From: Oscillospiraceae bacterium | GTDB lineage: Bacteria; Bacillota; Clostridia; Oscillospirales; Ruminococcaceae | Length of the DNA stretch: 53,221 nt | Direction of reading: 5' to 3' | NCBI GenBank assembly: GCA_017460955.1 | Contig: JAFTZY010000025.1 | Location: 1-53,221, forward strand | In this document: piece after piece, positions 25,754 to 35,139 of the stretch | Numbering within the stretch: the stretch's first letter is position 1 | How the letters are laid out: the number at the start of each line of letters is the position of its first letter | The notes under the pieces: generated by a model | The model's input: only the letters and a program-made list of their open reading frames with translations | The model's database searches: none | Told to the model about the DNA's origin: nothing | Translations under genes and position numbers: made by a program

Positions 25754-27067
25754 TTACAGCTCCGTACAGAACTCCACCTTTTCTCCCGCAAGGATCAGGT
25801 TGGTCGTCCGGACGGCGCACATCTTGCCGCACATCGAGCATGTGTGGCGGTCTGCGGGCGGAGTGCTCTCGAAATAGGCTCTTGCCTTTTCACCGTCCAC
25901 CGCGATCTCAAACATCTTCTCCCAATCGACCTCATGGCGTGCCTCTGCCATGGCATTGTCCCTGTCGCGGGCGTGGGGAACGCCCTTGGCAATGTCGGCG
26001 GCATGAGCGGCGATCCTGCTGGCGATGATGCCCTCCTTGACATCGTCCACATCCGGCAGGCGCAGATGCTCCGCCGGGGTCACATAGCACAGGAAATCCG
26101 CCCCGCTTGCCGCTGCGATCGCACCGCCGATCGCGGAGGTGATGTGGTCATAGCCCGGGAAAATATCCGTCACCAGGGGACCGAGCACATAGAACGGCGC
26201 TTTATGGCACAGGCGCTTTTGCATCACCATGTTCGCGGCGATCTCGTTCATTGCCATGTGGCCGGGGCCCTCGACCATGACCTGCACGTTCTTCTCCCAT
26301 GCACGCAGGGTGAGGTTTCCCAGCTCAATGAGCTCGGAGATCTGTCCGGCATCGCTGGCATCATCAATGCACCCGGGACGCAGCGCATCGCCGAGACTGA
26401 TCGTCACGTCAAATTCGTGCAGGATGTCCAGCACCTCATCATAGTGCTCGTAGAACGGGTTCTCGTTGCCCGTCATCATCATCCACGCAAACAGGAGCGA
26501 GCCGCCGCGGGAGACGATGTTCATTTTTCTGCCCTCGCGCATGAACGCATCCACGGCACGCCGGTTGATGCCGGCGTGGATCGTCATGAAGTCCACGCCC
26601 TCCTCCGCATGGGCACGGACGACCTTCAGGAAATCCTCCGCCGTGATCTCCAGCAGATCCTTCTCGAGATACCCGATGGCATCGTACATGGGCACGGTGC
26701 CGATCATGGCGGGAGAGCACTCGATGAGCTGGCGGCGGAAGGTGTTGGTCTTGCCGTAGTTGGACAGATCCATGATGGCTTCCGCGCCGAATTTGTGCGC
26801 AAGCTCGACCTTTTTCATCTCCGTCCCATAGTTCCTGGCATCACCGGAAATGCCCAGGTTCACATTGATCTTGGTACGCATCCCCGTGCCGATCCCCTCG
26901 GGCGAAATGGCCTTGTGACGCACATTGCAGGGAATGGCGACCTCCCCCTTGGCGACGAGCACCCGCAGCTTCTCCGGCTCGATGTACTCCTTCTTCGCCA
27001 CGATCTCCATTTCCGGCGTGATCACGCCCTGCCTGGCAGCCTCCATCTGTGTGTAATACGGTTTCAT
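25754..27067 (-). CDS. thiC: Phosphomethylpyrimidine synthase
   Basis: 437 residues, the shorter bacterial form. It converts aminoimidazole ribotide to hydroxymethylpyrimidine phosphate with a radical-SAM-type 4Fe-4S cluster. The cluster cysteines are C410, C413 and C417 in [10 protein letters not shown], at the C-terminus as expected for this family. Other blocks are [33 protein letters not shown] and CYVTPAEHL. It is the last gene of the thi operon, 16 bases after thiD, and precedes a strong terminator. Regulation is by the TPP riboswitch at 32161-32245. Confidence 0.95.
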   Translation of the reverse strand: MKPYYTQMEAARQGVITPEMEIVAKKEYIEPEKLRVLVAKGEVAIPCNVRHKAISPEGIGTGMRTKINVNLGISGDARNYGTEMKKVELAHKFGAEAIMDLSNYGKTNTFRRQLIECSPAMIGTVPMYDAIGYLEKDLLEITAEDFLKVVRAHAEEGVDFMTIHAGINRRAVDAFMREGRKMNIVSRGGSLLFAWMMMTGNENPFYEHYDEVLDILHEFDVTISLGDALRPGCIDDASDAGQISELIELGNLTLRAWEKNVQVMVEGPGHMAMNEIAANMVMQKRLCHKAPFYVLGPLVTDIFPGYDHITSAIGGAIAAASGADFLCYVTPAEHLRLPDVDDVKEGIIASRIAAHAADIAKGVPHARDRDNAMAEARHEVDWEKMFEIAVDGEKARAYFESTPPADRHTCSMCGKMCAVRTTNLILAGEKVEFCTEL

Positions 27068-27082
27068 AGATCGTTTCCCCTT

Positions 27083-27883
27083 TCAGTTTTCAGCGAATTC
27101 GCTGTGAAGATCAAATGCATGGTTCATCGGTCCTGCGCCCCGCCCCAGATCGAGCATTGCAGAGAGTGCACCGGAAAGATAGCGCTTTGCCATGCCGACC
27201 GAATCCTCGAGCGTTCTGCCCTTGGCAAGATTGGCTGCAATGGCGCTCGAGAGCGTGCAGCCCGTACCGTGGGTGTTGGGATTGTCGATGCGCACCCCCT
27301 CGAACCACTGCCCGCCCTGCGCGGTAAACAGGTAGTCGTTGGCATCATTTAGCTGATGTCCGCCCTTGAGGAGCACGCTGCAGCCGCATGCCTCATAGAT
27401 CTGCTTTGCTGCGCGTTCCATGTCCTCGGGGCTGCGGATCTCCTGCCCGGTCAGCACCTGCGCCTCCGGGATATTGGGCGTGATGACCTGTGCGAGGGGG
27501 ATCAGCCTTGTCCTGAGCGCGTCAATGGCGTCATCACCGATGAGCCTTGCGCCGCTGGTGGCGACCATGACAGGATCCAGGACGATATGCGGTGCATGAT
27601 AGGCGGTCAGCTTGTCGGCGATCATTCCGATCAGACCGCCGGAGGACACCATGCCGATCTTAACAGCATCGGGGAAGATATCCGTCAGAATACAATCCAG
27701 CTGCTGCCCCAAGAAGTCGGGTGTGACCTCCATGATGCCTGCAACGCCGGTCGTATTCTGGGCAGTCAGTGCCGTGACCGCGCTGGTGGCGAATACCCCA
27801 TTTGCGGTCATGGTCTTGATGTCTGCCTGAATGCCGGCGCCTCCGCCGGAATCGCTTCCGGCGATCGTTAATGCGGTTCTCAT
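27083..27883 (-). CDS. thiD: Hydroxymethylpyrimidine / phosphomethylpyrimidine kinase
   Basis: 266 residues from ATG 27883 (AAAGGAG before it), a ribokinase-fold enzyme. Signature blocks are TIAGSDSGGGAGIQADIKTM at the start, LDPVMVATSG, a middle TPNIPEA, and NTHGTGCTLSSAIAAN, whose Asn-Thr-His-Gly-Thr-Gly-Cys forms the anion hole. It phosphorylates the pyrimidine moiety to HMP-PP, which the ThiE at 27979 then couples to the thiazole. Typical length. Confidence 0.95.
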   Translation of the reverse strand: MRTALTIAGSDSGGGAGIQADIKTMTANGVFATSAVTALTAQNTTGVAGIMEVTPDFLGQQLDCILTDIFPDAVKIGMVSSGGLIGMIADKLTAYHAPHIVLDPVMVATSGARLIGDDAIDALRTRLIPLAQVITPNIPEAQVLTGQEIRSPEDMERAAKQIYEACGCSVLLKGGHQLNDANDYLFTAQGGQWFEGVRIDNPNTHGTGCTLSSAIAANLAKGRTLEDSVGMAKRYLSGALSAMLDLGRGAGPMNHAFDLHSEFAEN

Positions 27884-27960
27884 ACGTATAACTCCTTTCG
27901 TGAGAGGCATTAAGGTTTTGTAGAGCGACAGCGAGTGGTGCCCCCGGGCTGACGCTTTTA

Positions 27961-27990
27961 GAGGTTAGAAATGAGAGGTTAGAAGTTAGA
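27961..27990. repeat. Short tandem AGGTTAGAA repeat at the end of thiE
   Basis: AGGTTAGAA occurs at 27962-27970 and 27976-27984 (period 14), followed by a partial GTTAGA. On the coding strand it gives CTAACTTCTAACC-type sequence that contains the thiE stop codon, so the repeat has replaced the original end of thiE. Confidence 0.45.
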
Positions 27991-28611
27991 GAGGAGAGAG
28001 CGCAGTTCCCTTGCAGCGCCCTCAATATCCTCCTGTGCGAAGATGGCTGACACGACCGCAAAGCCGTCCGCGCCAAGACCGCGCAGTGTCGGAAGGTTCT
28101 CCCGCGTGATGCCGCCGATGGCGACTGCGGGGAGTGTGACGCTCGCTTTGATCTCACGGAACTGCGCCGGTGTGATGCGCACGGCATTTTGCTTGGTGGG
28201 GGACGGGAACACCGCTCCCACGCCGAGGTAATCCGCCCCGGCTGCCCGTGCCGCCTGCGCCTGTGCGACGGTCTTGGCGGTCGCGCCGATGAGGAAGTCC
28301 TCCCCGGCAAGGGCGCGGATCTCTGCGACCGGCGCGTCCTCGATGCCGACATGCACGCCGTCCGCTCCGGCCTCGAGCGCGGCGCGGTAATTGTCATTCA
28401 CGATCAGCGGCACGCCGTATTCCCGGCAGAGCGCTCCGACCTGACGGGCTTCCTCGATGAGTGCCCGGTCGTCAAGACCCTTCTCGCGCAGCTGGAGCAT
28501 CGTCACGCCGCCGCGCAGTGCCGCTTCCACGCACCGCAGGAAATCGCGCTCTCCGATGCAGCCCCTGTCCGTAATGGCATAGAGCCGCAGCATACTGGGT
28601 TCAAGCTTCAT
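27979..28611 (-). CDS. thiE: Thiamine-phosphate synthase
   Basis: 210 residues from ATG 28611 behind GGAGGGCTTGCC. A TIM-barrel enzyme that joins HMP-PP and thiazole phosphate to give thiamine phosphate. Blocks are LYAITDRG, GVTMLQLREKG, LIVNDNYRAALEAGADGVHV, GVGAVFPSPTK and VAIGGITREN, with residues known to bind the pyrophosphate and Mg present. The C-terminus (LSNF) runs into the short repeat at 27961-27990. Overlaps the upstream tenI-like gene. Confidence 0.92.
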   Translation of the reverse strand: MKLEPSMLRLYAITDRGCIGERDFLRCVEAALRGGVTMLQLREKGLDDRALIEEARQVGALCREYGVPLIVNDNYRAALEAGADGVHVGIEDAPVAEIRALAGEDFLIGATAKTVAQAQAARAAGADYLGVGAVFPSPTKQNAVRITPAQFREIKASVTLPAVAIGGITRENLPTLRGLGADGFAVVSAIFAQEDIEGAARELRSLLSNF

Positions 28612-29209
28612 GGCAAGCCCTCCTGAATTTCTCGATCTCCTCCGCCGGGGCATCGCACTGCATCAGGCGGCTCATGACGCAGATGCCCGCCGCGCCCGCG
28701 TGCAGCACCTCCGGCACACGTTCCGGGGTGATGCCGCCGATGGCATACACGGGCACGCCCCGGCTGTCACAGATCTCCCGCAGGAAGTCCAGCCCCCTCC
28801 CCGGCAGTCCGCGCTTGCAGTCCGTCTCAAAGATATGCCCGGCGATGAGATAGCAAGCGCCGAGCGAGACGGCCTCCTGCGCTTCCTCCCTGCTGTGGCA
28901 GGATGCGCCGATGAGGGCGATCTGCCGGTGTACGGTGTCCGGGACGGTCCTCAGCACGGGCAGCGGCAGGTGGAGCGTCCGGATGCCAAGGGATACGGCT
29001 GCGCCGGGATGGGTGTGCAGCATACAGTCCACATCATACTTCCGGCAGACAGCAGCCACTTTTTCGGCGAGGGCGGTGTACTCGGCTTCCGGCAGATCCT
29101 TTTCGCGCAGGAGGATGGCGTCCGGGCGGGCGGCAGCGATCCTCTCCACTCTTTGCAGAAAGTCCTCCCTGCAAAGATGCCGGTTCGTCACACAGATGAG
29201 CTTACACAT
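28601..29209 (-). CDS. Second ThiE/TenI-family protein, probable thiazole tautomerase
   Basis: 202 residues with the same TIM-barrel plan but weaker match to ThiE: LICVTNRHLCREDFLQRV, DAILLREKDLPEAEYTALAE, GASCHSREEAQEA and VYAIGGITPERVPEVLHAGA. It lacks the ThiE motif VNDxxxxAxxxxADGVHVG and has MLHTHPGAAVSLGIRTLHLP instead. This fits TenI, which aromatises the thiazole made by ThiG. Its ATG overlaps the thiH end by eight bases, and its end overlaps thiE. Confidence 0.75.
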   Translation of the reverse strand: MCKLICVTNRHLCREDFLQRVERIAAARPDAILLREKDLPEAEYTALAEKVAAVCRKYDVDCMLHTHPGAAVSLGIRTLHLPLPVLRTVPDTVHRQIALIGASCHSREEAQEAVSLGACYLIAGHIFETDCKRGLPGRGLDFLREICDSRGVPVYAIGGITPERVPEVLHAGAAGICVMSRLMQCDAPAEEIEKFRRACHEA

Positions 29210-30452
29210 AGAGGTAATCGTTCAGCACGGGCTGTAAGCCCTCGGCGGACATGTCCTTGTACATCCTGTCAAGGCTGCGGCTGTCGTTGATCTCGAACTG
29301 CTCGTCCCCCTCTGCACCGCTTTCCTTGCCGGTGTACTTGCTCTCGTGGTCGCCGATCCCCGTGGAGACGCCCGCAGAGATCTTGGTCGCAGCGATCTTG
29401 ACAATGCCGTTGCGGAAGCTCTCGCTCTCCCGCGAGGAGACCGTGATCCCCGCAAACGGCAGGAAGATCCGGTACGCGCACAGGATCTGGCAGAGCTGCC
29501 GCTCCCCGACATCCTGCGGGCTGATCTTTCCGTTATTGATGATGGGGCGCAGCCGCGGACAGGACAGCGACACCTCCGCATGGGGGTACTTGCGCTGGAG
29601 GTAGTACACATGCAGCGCCGAGGCAAGCGCATCGCGCCGGAAATCCGAAAGCCCCAGCAGCGCCGAGCAGGCAATGCCGCGCATCCCGCCCATCAGCGCA
29701 CGCTCCTGCGCTTCAAAGCGGTACGGGAACACCCGCTTGTGTCCGGCAAGATGCAGCTGCTCGTATTTGTCGCTGTCATAGGTCTCCTGAAAGACCGTGA
29801 CGTAATCCACGCCGCATTCGTGCAGATAGCGGTAGTCCTCGGTATTCACCGGATAGATCTCGATGCCGACCAGCCGGAAATACTTCCGTGCCAGCTTACA
29901 GGCTTCGCCGATGTACTGCACGTCGCTTTTCGACTTGCTCTCCCCGGTGAGGAGGAGGATCTCCTCCATGCCGCTTTCGGCAATGACCTGCATTTCATGC
30001 TCGATCTGCTCATGGCTCAGCTTCATGCGGCGGATGTGATTGTAGCAGTTGAACCCGCAGTAGACGCAGTAGTTTTCGCAGTAATTGGCGATATACAGCG
30101 GTGTAAAGAGGTAAACGGTGTTGCCGAAATGCTTTCTCGTCTCGATCCGCGCGCGCTCGGCCATCTGCTCCAGGAGCGGTTCGGCGGCGGGGGACAGAAG
30201 CGCCTTCAGGTCCTCCACGGACAGGCTTTCCTTCCGCAGGGCGCGTGTGACATCGTTTGCCTTGTAGCGCTCCGGCCGGTAGCTGTGCATCGCTGCAAGG
30301 ACCTTCTCCCGGATGTCCGGGGAGATCTGCTCCTGTCCCTCCATATAGGCCATATGGTCCGTGCGGGAGGAGGGGTCATTTTCCAGCCGGTGCTTGCGTT
30401 CGAGCGCGGCATCGGACAGTGCATCGGAATCGACAAAAAACTGGTTTTCCAC
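29202..30452 (-). CDS. thiH: 2-iminoacetate synthase
   Basis: 416 residues. Radical SAM enzyme that splits tyrosine to dehydroglycine for thiazole formation in anaerobes. The cluster motif is CENYCVYCGF (CxxxCxxC). Other blocks are YIANYCENYCVYCG, LLLTGESKSK, GIEIYPVNTEDY and GISTGIGDH-like ISAGVSTGIGDHE near the C-terminus. Its presence in place of glycine oxidase fits an anaerobe. It follows thiG by 13 bases. Confidence 0.93.
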   Translation of the reverse strand: MENQFFVDSDALSDAALERKHRLENDPSSRTDHMAYMEGQEQISPDIREKVLAAMHSYRPERYKANDVTRALRKESLSVEDLKALLSPAAEPLLEQMAERARIETRKHFGNTVYLFTPLYIANYCENYCVYCGFNCYNHIRRMKLSHEQIEHEMQVIAESGMEEILLLTGESKSKSDVQYIGEACKLARKYFRLVGIEIYPVNTEDYRYLHECGVDYVTVFQETYDSDKYEQLHLAGHKRVFPYRFEAQERALMGGMRGIACSALLGLSDFRRDALASALHVYYLQRKYPHAEVSLSCPRLRPIINNGKISPQDVGERQLCQILCAYRIFLPFAGITVSSRESESFRNGIVKIAATKISAGVSTGIGDHESKYTGKESGAEGDEQFEINDSRSLDRMYKDMSAEGLQPVLNDYLYV

Positions 30453-30465
30453 TTGCTCTGCCCCC

Positions 30466-31239
30466 TTAATCGTGCAAAAAGCCCGTCAGGGTGTCCGAGG
30501 GGGATGCCCCACGCACGAGGACTCTGCCCAGCCCGGACAGGTATGCCTGCCGTCCGGCCTCCACTGCCTTGCGGAACGCCTCCGCCATCATGGGGAGATC
30601 GCCTGCGGTGGCAAGCGCCGTGTTGGACATGACAGCGGCCACACCCATTTCCATTGCCTCACATGCCTGCGAGGGTCTGCCGATGCCGGCATCCACGATG
30701 ATGGGGAGGTCGATCTCGTCGATCAGGATCTGGATGAAATCCCGCGTGGCAAGTCCCTTGTTCGATCCGATGGGCGAGGCAAGCGGCATCACCGTCGCAG
30801 CCCCTGCATTGACAAGATCCCGCGCCGTATTGAGATCGGGGTACATGTAGGGCATGACCACAAAGCCCTCCTTGGCAAGGATCTCGGTCGCCTTGACCGT
30901 CTCGGCATTGTCCGGCAGGAGGTACTTGGTATCCCGCATGATCTCGATCTTCACAAAATCGCCGCAGCCCAGCTCCCGCGCCAGCCTTGCGATGCGCACC
31001 GCCTCCTGTGCATTGCGTGCGCCGGAGGTGTTCGGCAGGAGGGTCACACCCTTGGGGATGAAATCAAGGATGTTCTCCTGCTCCCTGGTATTGGCGCGGC
31101 GGACGGCGCAGGTGATGATCTGCGCCCCGGCATACTTGACCGCCGCCTCGATGAGGGACAGCGAATATTTCCCCGATCCGAGAATAAAGCGGGAGGTGAA
31201 TTCGTGCCCGCCGATGATGAGCTTATCTTCTTGTTCCAT
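30466..31239 (-). CDS. thiG: Thiazole synthase
   Basis: 257 residues from ATG 31239 (AAAGGAAG upstream); earlier in-frame Mets precede the binding site. The enzyme condenses deoxyxylulose phosphate, dehydroglycine and sulfur from ThiS thiocarboxylate. The Schiff-base lysine lies in [44 protein letters not shown], and [18 protein letters not shown] are conserved. Normal length. Confidence 0.95.
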   Translation of the reverse strand: MEQEDKLIIGGHEFTSRFILGSGKYSLSLIEAAVKYAGAQIITCAVRRANTREQENILDFIPKGVTLLPNTSGARNAQEAVRIARLARELGCGDFVKIEIMRDTKYLLPDNAETVKATEILAKEGFVVMPYMYPDLNTARDLVNAGAATVMPLASPIGSNKGLATRDFIQILIDEIDLPIIVDAGIGRPSQACEAMEMGVAAVMSNTALATAGDLPMMAEAFRKAVEAGRQAYLSGLGRVLVRGASPSDTLTGFLHD

Positions 31240-31259
31240 AAACGATCTTCCTTTCTGTA

Positions 31260-31898
31260 TCAGGCATCCCTGTCGCCTGCGATCAGTCGTATCACCATGG
31301 TGGCCTGATGCGACGCGCACGCTGCCACCCGCGCCGAGACGAGCCCCAGACCGTCCGCAATGTCGCTGTGCTCGTCGCCGCACAGGTAAAAACGCTTGGT
31401 GACACGCCGCGTGCGGACGGCGTTCGCGCTCTCGAGACCCGCCATTCCGGAGCCCGCCACCAGATATGCATGGGGCAGCCGGGTGAGGACGGTATTGACG
31501 AGCATGGCCTTCTGATCGGCTTTGTCGAACGCTTCACAGACGATCGGCACATCGGCAAGCAGCTCCGGGATATTCTCTTCCGTCAGGCGGACGTTCACCG
31601 CTGTGATCTCGCTGTACGGCGCGATCCTGCGGAGCGTCTGCACCAGCGCTTCCGTCTTGTACATGCCCAGCTGGTCGATGAAATACTGCTGCCGGTTGAG
31701 GTTGGAGATGTCCACCCGGTCAAAGTCGAACAGCCGGAGCGTTCCGACCCCTGCCCGCGCAAGGGCAACGGCAATATTCGACCCCAGGCCTCCCAGCCCG
31801 CACACGGCGACCTGTGCGCAGCTCAGTTTTTCCTGCAATGCAGCGCCGTGACGCTCCTCGAGCGCCGCATACAGCTCTTCTCTTGTCGGAATCATCAT
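31260..31898 (-). CDS. thiF: ThiS adenylyltransferase
   Basis: 212 residues, the short E1-like form. The ATP site is [18 protein letters not shown], with [15 protein letters not shown] and the later DLNRQ-type Mg and ATP contacts. It adenylates the ThiS C-terminal glycine. The usual zinc CxxC pair is not obvious, as in other short Clostridia homologues. Four-base overlap with thiS. Confidence 0.9.
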   Translation of the reverse strand: MMIPTREELYAALEERHGAALQEKLSCAQVAVCGLGGLGSNIAVALARAGVGTLRLFDFDRVDISNLNRQQYFIDQLGMYKTEALVQTLRRIAPYSEITAVNVRLTEENIPELLADVPIVCEAFDKADQKAMLVNTVLTRLPHAYLVAGSGMAGLESANAVRTRRVTKRFYLCGDEHSDIADGLGLVSARVAACASHQATMVIRLIAGDRDA

Positions 31899-32089
31899 CC
31901 ACCTCCTACAAACCGCACGATCTCTACCGCATCGCCGTCCCGGAGAACAGTCTCCGCGTACTGCGCCTTCGGCAGGATCTCCTCATTGAGCTCAACAGCG
32001 ACCTGCGTGGGCGTGTAGCCCTCCTGCGCCAGAAGCGCAGAAACTGTCAGACCAGCCGCTTGCTGCTCTTTTCCGTTGATCTTGACCAT
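31895..32089 (-). CDS. thiS: Sulfur carrier protein ThiS
   Basis: 64 residues with beta-grasp fold and C-terminal Gly-Gly-Gly (VRFVGGG), the site that becomes thiocarboxylate. The start is MVKINGKEQ at 32089, seven bases after AAGGAGG; the ATG at 32095 would sit against the binding site. First gene of the operon, directly after the riboswitch terminator. Confidence 0.9.
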   Translation of the reverse strand: MVKINGKEQQAAGLTVSALLAQEGYTPTQVAVELNEEILPKAQYAETVLRDGDAVEIVRFVGGG

Positions 32090-32107
32090 GTTCATACCTC
32101 CTTGCAA

Positions 32108-32146
32108 AGAAAAAGGAGGAAACCGCACGCAGCGTGTTTCCTCCCA
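32108..32146 (-). terminator. Riboswitch-controlled terminator before thiS
   Basis: On the minus strand GGAGGAAAC and GTTTCCTCC pair around a GC-rich inner stem, followed by TTTTTC. It lies between the TPP aptamer and thiS, so TPP binding is expected to let it form and stop transcription. Confidence 0.85.
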
Positions 32147-32160
32147 GATCTCTGGAAAAA

Positions 32161-32245
32161 TTTCCCTACGTTGGCATTATCCAAATCAGGTTATGGGTCG
32201 AAAGCTCCCTTGCTTTCCTCTCAGCCTGTCTACAAGCTCCCCTTG
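32161..32245 (-). promoter_or_regulatory. TPP riboswitch aptamer
   Basis: Reading leftward: GGGGAGC, GGCTGAGAGG (the pyrimidine-binding loop), CGACCC, then AACCTGATTTGGATAATGCC and CGTAGGGAA. These are the conserved THI-box strings in the right order and spacing. With the adjoining terminator it turns the thi operon off when thiamine pyrophosphate is plentiful. Confidence 0.96.
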
Positions 32246-32306
32246 TATCATCGCCCGGTCGTGCAGAGTGTGCCGTTTTTGGCACGGATCTGCAGGGGCT
32301 AAGGTC

Positions 32307-32335
32307 ATTATAGCATATGCGGAGCAAAAAAGCAA
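32307..32335 (-). promoter_or_regulatory. Promoter of the thi operon
   Basis: On the minus strand TTGCTT (32335-32330) and TATAAT (32312-32307) with 17 bases between, placed about 60 bases before the aptamer. Confidence 0.8.
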
Positions 32336-32504
32336 GTGTTTCTGAAAAAAAGTGCCTGCTTTTGTTATACGCCTGATGATAAATGACGGTTTCCCTGTCG
32401 CAGACTGTAGACAGGTGCGCTGTATCCGCCAAAAAGCAAGGCCTGGTCACATGGAACCGGCTCTGTTCTTGTGTTGGATTTGATCGGTAAAGCCTTATCC
32501 GGAA

Positions 32505-32885
32505 TGTAGTGTAACCATCACACTTTTTCAGATAGCCACCTATATTTTCATGGGTTTCGTCAGCGATATTTTGATTTGTTACTGACGGTTTATAGCCATA
32601 TTCACCCTCCATCTCTGAGCAGCTATAGAACATAAGAGTACTCGCTGAAACAAGCTCTGTACTCCATGATCTTGATACAAAGATCGCTGTGAGATTTGAG
32701 CAAACTCTAAACATATAACTCATATCTGTCACTTTGCCTGTACTGAAGCTGCTGAGGTCAGGTACCGTTAATGCTGAGCAATTATCGAACAGGCCTTCCA
32801 TTGTTGTAATATTGCCTGAGCTACAATCTTAGTGATAGATGTATCCAAACTTCCGGCATAATCTTCTGCTGTATCATTAATACTA
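32505..32885 (-). pseudogene. Remnant of a DUF285 surface-repeat protein
   Basis: Residues GKVTDMSYMFRVCSNLT and FYSCSEMEGEYGY match DUF285 repeats (VxxMxxMFxxCxxLT) of secreted or surface proteins. An upstream in-frame TAA lies just before DCSSGNITT, while a different frame further up reads NDTAEDYAGSLDTSIT, so a frameshift separates two parts. No start and no signal peptide. The C-terminal side runs toward the thi promoter without further repeats. Confidence 0.5.
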
Positions 32886-32887
32886 AT

Positions 32888-32921
32888 TTCTGATCAAGCT
32901 ATTGAAATAGCTTGATCAGAA
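32888..32921. repeat. Perfect 16-bp inverted repeat
   Basis: TTCTGATCAAGCTATT and its exact complement AATAGCTTGATCAGAA, separated only by GA. There is no T-run on the plus side, so it is not a usual terminator. It lies 50 bases upstream of a promoter. Confidence 0.75.
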
Positions 32922-32970
32922 GCGTGCGCTTACGCGCCCGCTATTTCCCAAACGAACACGGATCTCATGC

Positions 32971-32999
32971 TTGACATTTTTTGCAAACTATGGTACTAT
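32971..32999 (+). promoter_or_regulatory. Promoter in front of the pyruvyltransferase remnant
   Basis: TTGACA (32971-32976) and TACTAT (32994-32999) with a 17-base spacer. It now reads into decayed sequence and possibly on to the glf gene. Confidence 0.6.
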
Positions 33000-33089
33000 G
33001 TAAATACAACACGGCACAGCGCCGGAAGGAAAAGAGAGCTGCCCATGAACACGGGCATATCAGCAGAGGCTTTCCGGGCAGTGCGGATC

Positions 33090-33436
33090 ACAGCGTCCTG
33101 AACCGCTATTGCGACACCTTTATCGTCGGCTCGGATGTGGTGTGGAATTATGAGATCTGCGACAAGGGCGCAGGGCAGACCGGAGCGGTTCGTGACAAGC
33201 CGCATCCTCGGCCCGAATCCCGAAAAGTGCAGACTTCTGACGAAGATCACACAGCGCTCGGCATCGGGCGGGTGAGCCTTCCCGATCCCGGAAATGCCCC
33301 CGAAAAAGGGCGCTCCAGCGAAGAGACGGTCCCGGTCGAGGAGTGGCTGTATGCTTTCCGTGAGACAGAGTGCTATGTGGGCGATTCCTTCCACGGGATG
33401 TGCTTTGCGATCATTATGAAAATACAGTCTGCTTGA
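33090..33436 (+). pseudogene. Remnant of a polysaccharide pyruvyl transferase
   Basis: Two islands of similarity remain in one frame: LNRYCDTFIVGSDVVWNYEI near the start and PVEEWLYAFRETECYVGDSF with HGMCFAII at the end, both typical of PF04230 proteins that add pyruvate to surface sugars. The 50 codons between are unlike the family, and the rest of about 350 residues is missing. A product would not fold as the enzyme. Confidence 0.6.
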
Positions 33437-33773
33437 GGATGCGGCGACGCTTGAGAGCATGAGGCTGCAAAGCCGTTGCCGTCTGTCCGGCAGCCGGATC
33501 CATACGGTGGACCATGTCCGGACCACCTCCGTTCTCATACAGGACCTGTGTTCGTTCGGGGAGGGCCTTGACATGTATGCCAATGCCGGCAAAACGATCG
33601 AGACCGGACAGCAATGCATGGAGCACAGTGAGTTCGATGTGACGACCGGGAAAAACAGCATGGCATGGTGTGAAAAAACGGAGGTGGAGACCCGGTGGTC
33701 TGCGGAAGGTATTTCTCACAAACAGCTCCCATGGAAGCTAAGTCAGACGACAGTGAAAAAGGCGGAATGCAAA

Positions 33774-34898
33774 ATGTATGATTATCTGATCGTAGGTGCC
33801 GGCTTGTACGGCGCTGTCTTTGCAAGGCAGATGACGGATGCCGGGAAAAGGGTCCTGGTGATCGACAAGCGCAGCCATATCGGCGGGAATGTGTATACGG
33901 AGACCATCGAGGGGATCCATGTCCACAAATACGGCGCGCATATCTTCCATACGAACAACAAACAGGTGTGGGACTATGTCAACCGGTTTGCGCAGTTCAA
34001 TCACTTTATCAACAGCCCGATCGCCAAGTATCACGGGGAGGTCTATTCCCTGCCGTTCAATATGTACACCTTCAACCGCATGTGGGGCGTTACCACCCCG
34101 GAGGAGGCACGCTCGAAGATCCTCGCCCAGCAGCTCGAGGCCGGGATCCGGGATCCCAAGAACCTTGAGGAGCAGGCCATTTCCCTTGTGGGGACGGATG
34201 TGTACCAGAAGCTCATCAAGGGCTACACCGAAAAGCAGTGGGGCCGCGACTGCCGGGATCTGCCGCCGTTTATCATCAAGCGGCTGCCGGTGCGCCTGAC
34301 ATATGATAACAACTATTTCAATGCAGCGTACCAGGGGATCCCGGTGGGCGGCTATACCCGGATGGTCCGCAACATGCTCGAGGGGATCGAGGTAAGGCTC
34401 GACACGGATTATCTGCACGACAGAGCCGGATGGAACGCCGCTGCAAAGCGGGTCGTATTTACCGGTGCGATCGATGCATATTTTGACTGCTCGCTCGGTG
34501 CGCTCGAATACCGCAGCGTCCGGTTTGAGACGCAGGTGCTGGATATGCCGAATTTTCAGGGCAATGCCGCTGTCAACTACACGGACAGAGAAACGCCGTG
34601 GACACGCATCATCGAGCACAAATGGTTTGAATTCGGACTGGACGAGCACGGGCAGGAGCTCCCGAAAACGGTCATCAGCCGTGAGTTCAGCTCCGAATGG
34701 AAGCCGGGGGATGAGCCATACTATCCGGTCAACGACGAAAAGAACAGCCGGCTGTATGAGCAGTACAGGCAGCTTGCCCTGCAGGAGACCCGTGTGCTCT
34801 TCGGGGGCCGTCTTGGCGAGTACAAATACTATGATATGGATGCGGTGATCGATGCCGCCATGAAGAGCACCGCTGCACAAAATGGACAAGCTGTTTGA
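33774..34898 (+). CDS. glf: UDP-galactopyranose mutase
   Basis: 374 residues from ATG 33774. The flavoenzyme interconverts UDP-galactopyranose and UDP-galactofuranose for surface glycans. The FAD site is IVGAGLYGAVFARQM; other blocks are SHIGGNVYTE, HKYGAHIFHTNNKQVWDYV, KGYTEKQWGRDC, RLPVRLTYDNNYFNAAYQG, VFTGAIDAYFD and FGGRLGEYKYYDMDAVI. The last ten residues (AAQNGQAV) look altered against the family's end, where another gene fragment overlaps, but the core is complete. Earlier in-frame sequence (33459-33773) is unrelated and lacks a start site. The flanking polysaccharide remnants suggest a former glycan cluster. Confidence 0.9.
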   Translation: MYDYLIVGAGLYGAVFARQMTDAGKRVLVIDKRSHIGGNVYTETIEGIHVHKYGAHIFHTNNKQVWDYVNRFAQFNHFINSPIAKYHGEVYSLPFNMYTFNRMWGVTTPEEARSKILAQQLEAGIRDPKNLEEQAISLVGTDVYQKLIKGYTEKQWGRDCRDLPPFIIKRLPVRLTYDNNYFNAAYQGIPVGGYTRMVRNMLEGIEVRLDTDYLHDRAGWNAAAKRVVFTGAIDAYFDCSLGALEYRSVRFETQVLDMPNFQGNAAVNYTDRETPWTRIIEHKWFEFGLDEHGQELPKTVISREFSSEWKPGDEPYYPVNDEKNSRLYEQYRQLALQETRVLFGGRLGEYKYYDMDAVIDAAMKSTAAQNGQAV

Positions 34899-35031
34899 TT
34901 TTGCCCTGGCACACAGCGGCTGTATTATCACAAATGAGGTGCAGGCGGCAAGCATGCCGAAAGCACTGTCGGTGCATGCCGGCGGCAGAGAAATTTGTGT
35001 TTGCCTACATTCTCGGTCCCTGGATCGGTGA
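34882..35031 (+). pseudogene. Possible fragment of an AbiEi-type antitoxin
   Basis: 49 codons starting MDKLFDFALAHSGCIITNEV, then QAASMPKALS, resembling the N-terminal winged-helix part of type IV antitoxins (AbiEi), where such regulators contact DNA. The match ends after about 30 codons, the rest is out of context, and no AbiEii toxin lies nearby. It overlaps the end of glf. Weak identification. Confidence 0.3.
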
Positions 35032-35139
35032 ATACATCCGGAGGATCGCAGAGACAAGTCAAAAGGGGCATCGTGGTATTTGACCAGTCCGGGGACAAGG
35101 ACCGTCTGCGCGATGTCCTGCAGCTCCGTGCGGAGTCGG

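Noticed and set aside
25724..27352. A 542-codon plus-strand frame opposite thiC
   Set aside because: His/Arg-rich composition, no family match, and thiC is unmistakable on the other strand.
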